This document shows positions 13,091-16,618 of a DNA stretch of 16,618 nt, piece by piece. The notes under the pieces are model-generated. The model was given only the letters and a program-made list of their open reading frames with translations, was not told the DNA's origin and searched no databases. The translations under genes were made by a program, and so were the position numbers. Numbering within the stretch: the first letter of the stretch is position 1; each line of letters starts with the position of its first letter. This DNA is from Candidatus Sulfopaludibacter sp. SbA3 (lineage in GTDB: Bacteria; Acidobacteriota; Terriglobia; Bryobacterales; Bryobacteraceae), in contig OKRF01000036.1 of the NCBI GenBank assembly GCA_900290315.1, positions 1 to 16,618 on the forward strand, written 5' to 3'.

Positions 13091-15229
13091 ATGCGAAGTA
13101 TTCGCACTTTTCTTGTGCGGCTGGCTGCATCCTTCTTTCGGAAGGCGGGGTGGGAGCGAGACCTGGCGGCGGAGATCGAGGGGAACCTCGAGCTTCAGAT
13201 CGAGGCGAACCGGCGTGCAGGCATGACGCCGGCCGAGGCGCGGCGTGCTGCCCTGTTGAAGTTCGGAGGCATCGAATCGCTCAAGGAGAGCTACCGCGAC
13301 CAAAAAGGTCTGCCGTTTCTTGAAAGTCTGGTGCAGGATCTGCGTCACTCGCTGCGTACGCTGCGCAAGAGCCCCGTATTTGCGTTCGTGGCCGTGGTTT
13401 CGCTTGGCCTGGGTATCGGCGCAAACACAGCCATCTTCAGCTTGATCGACGCCCTGTTGCTGCGCGAGCTTCCAGTCCGCGAGCCTCACCGTCTATTCGC
13501 ATTGACGCAGATGGGGCGGAAGAATCTGAAGCCAAGCAGCAACATCCATTACGGTCTTTTCCGGCAACTCGAAGAGGACCGCCAAATTCTCTCGGGCATC
13601 TTCACATTTTCCGGCGCTCCCCGTTCCAATGTGGCGGTTGGAACGCAAGGCGAGGTGACGGACGCCTTAATGGTTTCGCGTGATTACTTTCGAGTGCTCG
13701 GAGTGCAACCGCAGATCGGACGGACGTTCGAACCCGGAGAGGAGAATGTTGCCGTAATCAGCTATCGCTACTGGCAGCGCCGGTTTGCTGGGGATCCATC
13801 GGTGCCTGGGCGATCCATCGCAATCAATGGGGCGCCTTACACGGTCATCGGGGTAACGCCCCCGGAATTCTTCGGACCGATGGTCGGGACTTGGATTGAC
13901 GTCACGATTCCGGCGTTTGGCGGCGGCACGAAGCCGATGCGGATGGCTGACGATGACGTCGTCGGATGGGTGATGGGTCGCGTTGCCAATGGAGTAACGG
14001 AGCAGCAGGCTATCGCGAGCCTGAGCTCGAGCGCGCAGCGGTGGATGGAGTCACGCGGGTCGCGAGAACGCCCGGCCATCGTGTTGGAACCGGCGAGCCG
14101 TGGATTTTCCTTTCTACGCGCGCAATTCTCCAAACCCCTGTACGTACTTATGGCAATGGTGGCTCTGGTGCTGCTGATTGCCTGCGCCAATGTCGCCGGC
14201 CTGCTGCTGGCACGGGCCTCGACGCGAGAGCAGGAGTTTGCGATTCGGCTTGGAATCGGTGCCAGCCGAGGGCGGCTCGTGCGGCAATTGCTTACCGAGA
14301 GTATCCTGCTCTCTCTGCTGGGAGGCGTGACAGGATTGCTGTTCGCGCGATGGTCCGCCGAAGGGGTGGCTGCATTCGTGTCCACCCTGAAGGATCCGGT
14401 CGGGTTGGACATATCTCTCAACATGCACGTCTTCGGTTTCGCGCTGCTGGCCGCGGCAGTCACTGGCATTCTGTTCGGCGTAACGCCCGCGCTACAGGGC
14501 ACCAGGCTGGATCTAACGGCTGCCCTCAAGCAAGGCGGGCGAGCCGCCGGCGGCCCCATCGGTGTGAGGCTTCGCCGGGTACTGGTGGCCGGCCAGGTTG
14601 CCATAGCGGTTTTGCTGGTTGCCGGCGCCACTTTGTTCGCGCGCAGCCTGAACAACCTGAGGAATCTCGACACGGGGTTCCAGCGGAACTCTGTCCTCAT
14701 GATGTCCGTGGACCCCGCCCAAATCGGTTACAAAGACCAGCAGATCGCGCACTTGTATGAACAGATCCTGGGCCGGTTCGAGCGCATTCCTGGAGTTCGC
14801 AGCGCGACTTTCCTTCGCAACAACCTGCTGGCGAACGCCGCTTCTCTGACATCGATTGTGGTGCCGGGCCGGCTGCCGCTGCCAGAGGACGAAATGGAGC
14901 TCGCTCCGGGAATGAAGATTGGAAATGCCACGCGCAGCTTTACAGTCGGGCCGCGTTTCGTCGAGACGATGGGGATGACGCTTCTTGAAGGGCGTGACCT
15001 TCGGCAGACGGACCGCTTCGGCACTCCATTGGTTGCAGTGGTCAACGAATCGTTTGCCCGATACTTCTATCCCGGCCAGTCAGCAGTTGGGAAGCGGTTT
15101 GGATATGGACCGGACAAGCCGAACGCAGTGGAGATTGTCGGCGTGGTGAAGGACGTGAAACACAAGCAGTTACGAGAGTCGCCGACGCGGACCATTTGCT
15201 GCGCTGCAGGATCCCGGAAGCTGGCGTGA
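13091..15229 (+). CDS. ADOP permease, upstream fragment
   Basis: 712 residues in the first frame. Residues 20-60 hold the ADOP N-terminal block (WERDLAAEIE, MTPAEARRAALLKFGG). A first transmembrane helix (about 97-119) ends in GIGANTAIFSLIDALLLREL, the MacB core signature. A periplasmic domain spans about 120-340. An FtsX region begins at about 350 with helices in YVLMAMVALVLLIACANVAG, the following segment LLTESILLSLLGGVTGLLF, and AFALLAAAVTGILFG-like sequence. A further helix (VAGQVAIAVLLVAGATLFA) opens the second MacB-type periplasmic domain, which ends at VEIVGVVKDVKHKQLRE. The open frame begins with a GTG at 13034, but only sequence from 13091 resembles the family. If translated alone it would lack the last three helices. 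Confidence 0.75.
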   Translation: MRSIRTFLVRLAASFFRKAGWERDLAAEIEGNLELQIEANRRAGMTPAEARRAALLKFGGIESLKESYRDQKGLPFLESLVQDLRHSLRTLRKSPVFAFVAVVSLGLGIGANTAIFSLIDALLLRELPVREPHRLFALTQMGRKNLKPSSNIHYGLFRQLEEDRQILSGIFTFSGAPRSNVAVGTQGEVTDALMVSRDYFRVLGVQPQIGRTFEPGEENVAVISYRYWQRRFAGDPSVPGRSIAINGAPYTVIGVTPPEFFGPMVGTWIDVTIPAFGGGTKPMRMADDDVVGWVMGRVANGVTEQQAIASLSSSAQRWMESRGSRERPAIVLEPASRGFSFLRAQFSKPLYVLMAMVALVLLIACANVAGLLLARASTREQEFAIRLGIGASRGRLVRQLLTESILLSLLGGVTGLLFARWSAEGVAAFVSTLKDPVGLDISLNMHVFGFALLAAAVTGILFGVTPALQGTRLDLTAALKQGGRAAGGPIGVRLRRVLVAGQVAIAVLLVAGATLFARSLNNLRNLDTGFQRNSVLMMSVDPAQIGYKDQQIAHLYEQILGRFERIPGVRSATFLRNNLLANAASLTSIVVPGRLPLPEDEMELAPGMKIGNATRSFTVGPRFVETMGMTLLEGRDLRQTDRFGTPLVAVVNESFARYFYPGQSAVGKRFGYGPDKPNAVEIVGVVKDVKHKQLRESPTRTICCAAGSRKLA

Positions 15230-15269
15230 CACGACACTGAACGTACGTACGGCTATCGATCCTGCCCGT

Positions 15270-15764
15270 ATGGCTCCGTTGCTGCTGCAGGCGATCGCCG
15301 ATGTCGTGCCAGGCCTTCCCGTTTTCAATGTCGCACCCCTCCAGCGTATGTTCGACGATGCGGTCGTTACAGAGCGAACATTGGCTCTACTATCCGGCTT
15401 CTTTGGCATTCTTGCGCTCTTGCTGGCGACGATTGGACTATATGGGCTTCTTGCATACTCGGTCGAGAAGCGGCGAAATGAGATCGGTGTCCGGCTAGCG
15501 CTGGGCGCCCGGCCAGAAGACGTGCTCGCCATGGTAGTGCGCGAGACAGCGGTGCTGATTGTAGCCGGCCTTATGCTTGGACTGCCTGCGACCGTAGTAG
15601 CAGGGCGGTGGGTCGCGGCTTTTCTCTATGGGCTAACGCCGGCTGATCCCACCGCGCTCGCCTTGACAGTTGCCCTGTTAGGGACGGTGGGGGTGCTGAG
15701 CGCCTGGATGCCGGCGCGCAAGGCAGCGCAGACCGATCCGATGACTGCATTGCGGCACCACTAA
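15270..15764 (+). CDS. ADOP permease, downstream FtsX fragment
   Basis: 164 residues from ATG 15270; family-like sequence in this frame begins about 65 bp earlier (GSWRDTTLNV). It contains the end of the second periplasmic domain (VVPGLPVFNVAPLQRMFDD) and a C-terminal FtsX domain: helix LLSGFFGILALLLATIGLYG, the cytoplasmic block RRNEIGVRLALGARPEDVLA, then two more helices, ending in PARKAAQTDPMTALRHH, the usual ADOP C-terminus. It has no ribosome site of its own and is best read as the displaced 3' part of the upstream frame. Confidence 0.6.
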   Translation: MAPLLLQAIADVVPGLPVFNVAPLQRMFDDAVVTERTLALLSGFFGILALLLATIGLYGLLAYSVEKRRNEIGVRLALGARPEDVLAMVVRETAVLIVAGLMLGLPATVVAGRWVAAFLYGLTPADPTALALTVALLGTVGVLSAWMPARKAAQTDPMTALRHH

Positions 15765-15781
15765 GAGATCGAACGTGCCAA

Positions 15782-15807
15782 AGCCGGGGCAAACTGTTTT
15801 GCCGGCT
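15782..15807. terminator. Hairpin between convergent ADOP and TonB-receptor genes
   Basis: AGCCGG (15782-15787) pairs with CCGGCT (15802-15807), and CAAA (15790-15793) pairs with TTTG (15798-15801), leaving a two-G bulge and a four-base loop. It begins 18 bp after the ADOP stop and lies between two converging genes, so it could terminate both. No U-run follows on either side. Confidence 0.45.
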
Positions 15808-15908
15808 CAGGCAACAGGAGGTGGCAACCGCGCCGGCCACTCGCGGCGATTTGGACCATAGTCACGGCGTAGCCCAGGCACAAGTTTGCGGCGCATCCCC
15901 CGACCCGG

Positions 15909-16618
15909 TTAGAACAGCAGCTTCAAGGCGAACTGGATCTGGCGCGCCGGGTACGTCTGGCGGATGGTGCCGAAGGCGGCATCCGAAATGTTCGCATCGG
16001 GGAATCCGAAGTTGGTGTGATTCAGAACATTGAAAAACTCCGACCGGAACTGCAGGTTCACGCTCTCGTGAATGCGGAACTTCTTATCCACGCCCAGGTC
16101 CCACTGATTGAAGTTCAGCGTGCGGTAGGCATTTCTTCCCGAATTGCCGAACGGCGCGCTGGGGGAAGGCACCTGGAAGGCCGTGCCGTCGAAGAAGTGA
16201 TTGAGCGGATCGGTCCCCTGCAAGCCAATCGGATTGCCGATCACATTGGGCCGCATCACCGCTTCGCCGCGATAGTCCGGAATGCGCCCGGTCACGTCGT
16301 TGGCCGCTCCCGGTGTGTAGGCGACCGTGATGGGCAGGCCGGTGTTGGCGGTGTTGATGGTGTTGACCTCCCAACCACCCAGCACGCCATCCATCACCGC
16401 ATTCCAGGAGGATCCGTGCTTGCGCCCTTTCCCAAACGGCAACTGGTACACGAAGCTCGTGGTGTTGATGAATTTCACGTCGAAGCTGGTCGGTCCGCGC
16501 TCCTGCTGCAGGTTGTAAATGTTCTGTGGGTTGGCTAGCGCCTGGCCGCTGGCCGTCTCCAGAGCCTGCTCGGAATCGCCCAGCGCTTTCGACCACGTGA
16601 AGGAATTCAGAAAGTAGA
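15909..16618 (-). CDS. Oar-like TonB-dependent outer-membrane receptor, C-terminal part
   Basis: The last 236 residues of a gene that enters from the right edge. The frame is open to 16616. The sequence YFLNSFTWSKALGDSEQA followed by PQNIYNLQQERGP is typical of the very large carboxypeptidase-regulatory-like/Oar beta-barrel receptors of Acidobacteria. Later blocks include TTSFVYQLPFGKGRKHG, LGGWEVNTINTANTGLP, NFNQWDLGVDKKFRI and LQFRSEFFNVLNHTNFGFPD. The protein ends in QIQFALKLLF: alternating hydrophobics with a terminal Phe, the signal recognised by the BAM machinery. It probably takes up oligosaccharides or other large substrates with TonB energy, but the ligand cannot be inferred. The apparent GTG start at 16478 is internal, not a real start. 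Confidence 0.9.
   Translation of the reverse strand, partial: YFLNSFTWSKALGDSEQALETASGQALANPQNIYNLQQERGPTSFDVKFINTTSFVYQLPFGKGRKHGSSWNAVMDGVLGGWEVNTINTANTGLPITVAYTPGAANDVTGRIPDYRGEAVMRPNVIGNPIGLQGTDPLNHFFDGTAFQVPSPSAPFGNSGRNAYRTLNFNQWDLGVDKKFRIHESVNLQFRSEFFNVLNHTNFGFPDANISDAAFGTIRQTYPARQIQFALKLLF

Larger units (their letters stand above)
13091..15764 (+). pseudogene. ADOP-family ABC transporter permease broken by a frameshift
   Basis: A full-length 'acidobacterial duplicated orphan permease' locus split between two frames. ADOPs are large MacB/FtsX-like permeases with two MacB-type periplasmic domains and duplicated FtsX regions, usually encoded without their own ATPase. Frame one runs from ATG 13091 to TGA 15229, where sequence after LRESPTRT turns into cysteine-rich nonsense. 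Frame two picks up the family sequence LQDPGSWRDTTLNVRTA (about 15204-15254) and continues to 15764. The shift lies near 15190-15200 and fits a short deletion, because residues usual between TRT and LQDPGSW seem missing. A sequencing indel is the main alternative. A GGAGGGG ribosome site supports the start. No PadR-type regulator gene is adjacent. Confidence 0.8.

Noticed and set aside
12584..13489. 301-residue minus-strand open frame spanning the gap and the ADOP 5' end
   Set aside because: Its first half is the exact complement of conserved ADOP coding sequence. The remainder shows no recognisable motif, so it is not called, although the gap itself is flagged.

Overview
The window looks like part of a chromosome from an Acidobacteriota bacterium, most likely of the Solibacter/Bryobacter type. 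Three protein families point there together: a secreted TIGR03435-type protein (328-1146), an 'acidobacterial duplicated orphan permease' (ADOP, 13091-15764) and the C-terminal end of an Oar-like TonB-dependent outer-membrane receptor (15909-16618). Most of the DNA is GC-rich. No rRNA, tRNA, CRISPR array or intact insertion sequence was seen.

Layout. A membrane-protein gene leaves the left edge on the minus strand (1-108) and diverges from the TIGR03435 gene. Next comes a minus-strand operon, read right to left: cysteine desulfurase (iscS/nifS-like), tRNA 2-thiouridylase (mnmA) and a zinc-free quinone-oxidoreductase-like enzyme. The first two form the sulfur relay for 2-thiouridine at tRNA position 34. 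Only 11 bp from the desulfurase start codon, on the plus strand, an S-adenosylmethionine hydrolase gene begins. It is followed by a two-gene module: an OLD/AAA15-like ABC-type ATPase (5268-6563) and a PIN-domain nuclease (6565-7044), separated by a single base. This pair is the best candidate in the window for an undescribed system. Its architecture, a sensor ATPase with a small nuclease, resembles anti-phage modules such as PARIS and Septu, but with a PIN effector.

A second minus-strand operon follows, again right to left: cutA, a HAD phosphatase/phosphomutase, and an 801-residue membrane protein built like a hybrid sensor histidine kinase. In that protein the phospho-acceptor His, the N-box Asn, the glycine-rich ATP lid and the receiver Asp are all missing or replaced. 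Divergent from cutA, the plus strand carries an FtsB/DivIC-like division protein, a 52-residue two-helix membrane protein, a zinc-ribbon DUF4870 membrane protein with a good promoter and ribosome site, a repeat/hairpin cluster, and an exported xylose-isomerase-like TIM-barrel protein. A gene-poor stretch of about 470 bp with three helically phased CCATAGG boxes leads to the ADOP permease. The ADOP reading frame is broken near 15190-15200. It converges on the TonB receptor across a hairpin.

Everything here is read from sequence alone. Family names rest on recognised motifs; regulatory sites and the defence role are inference.
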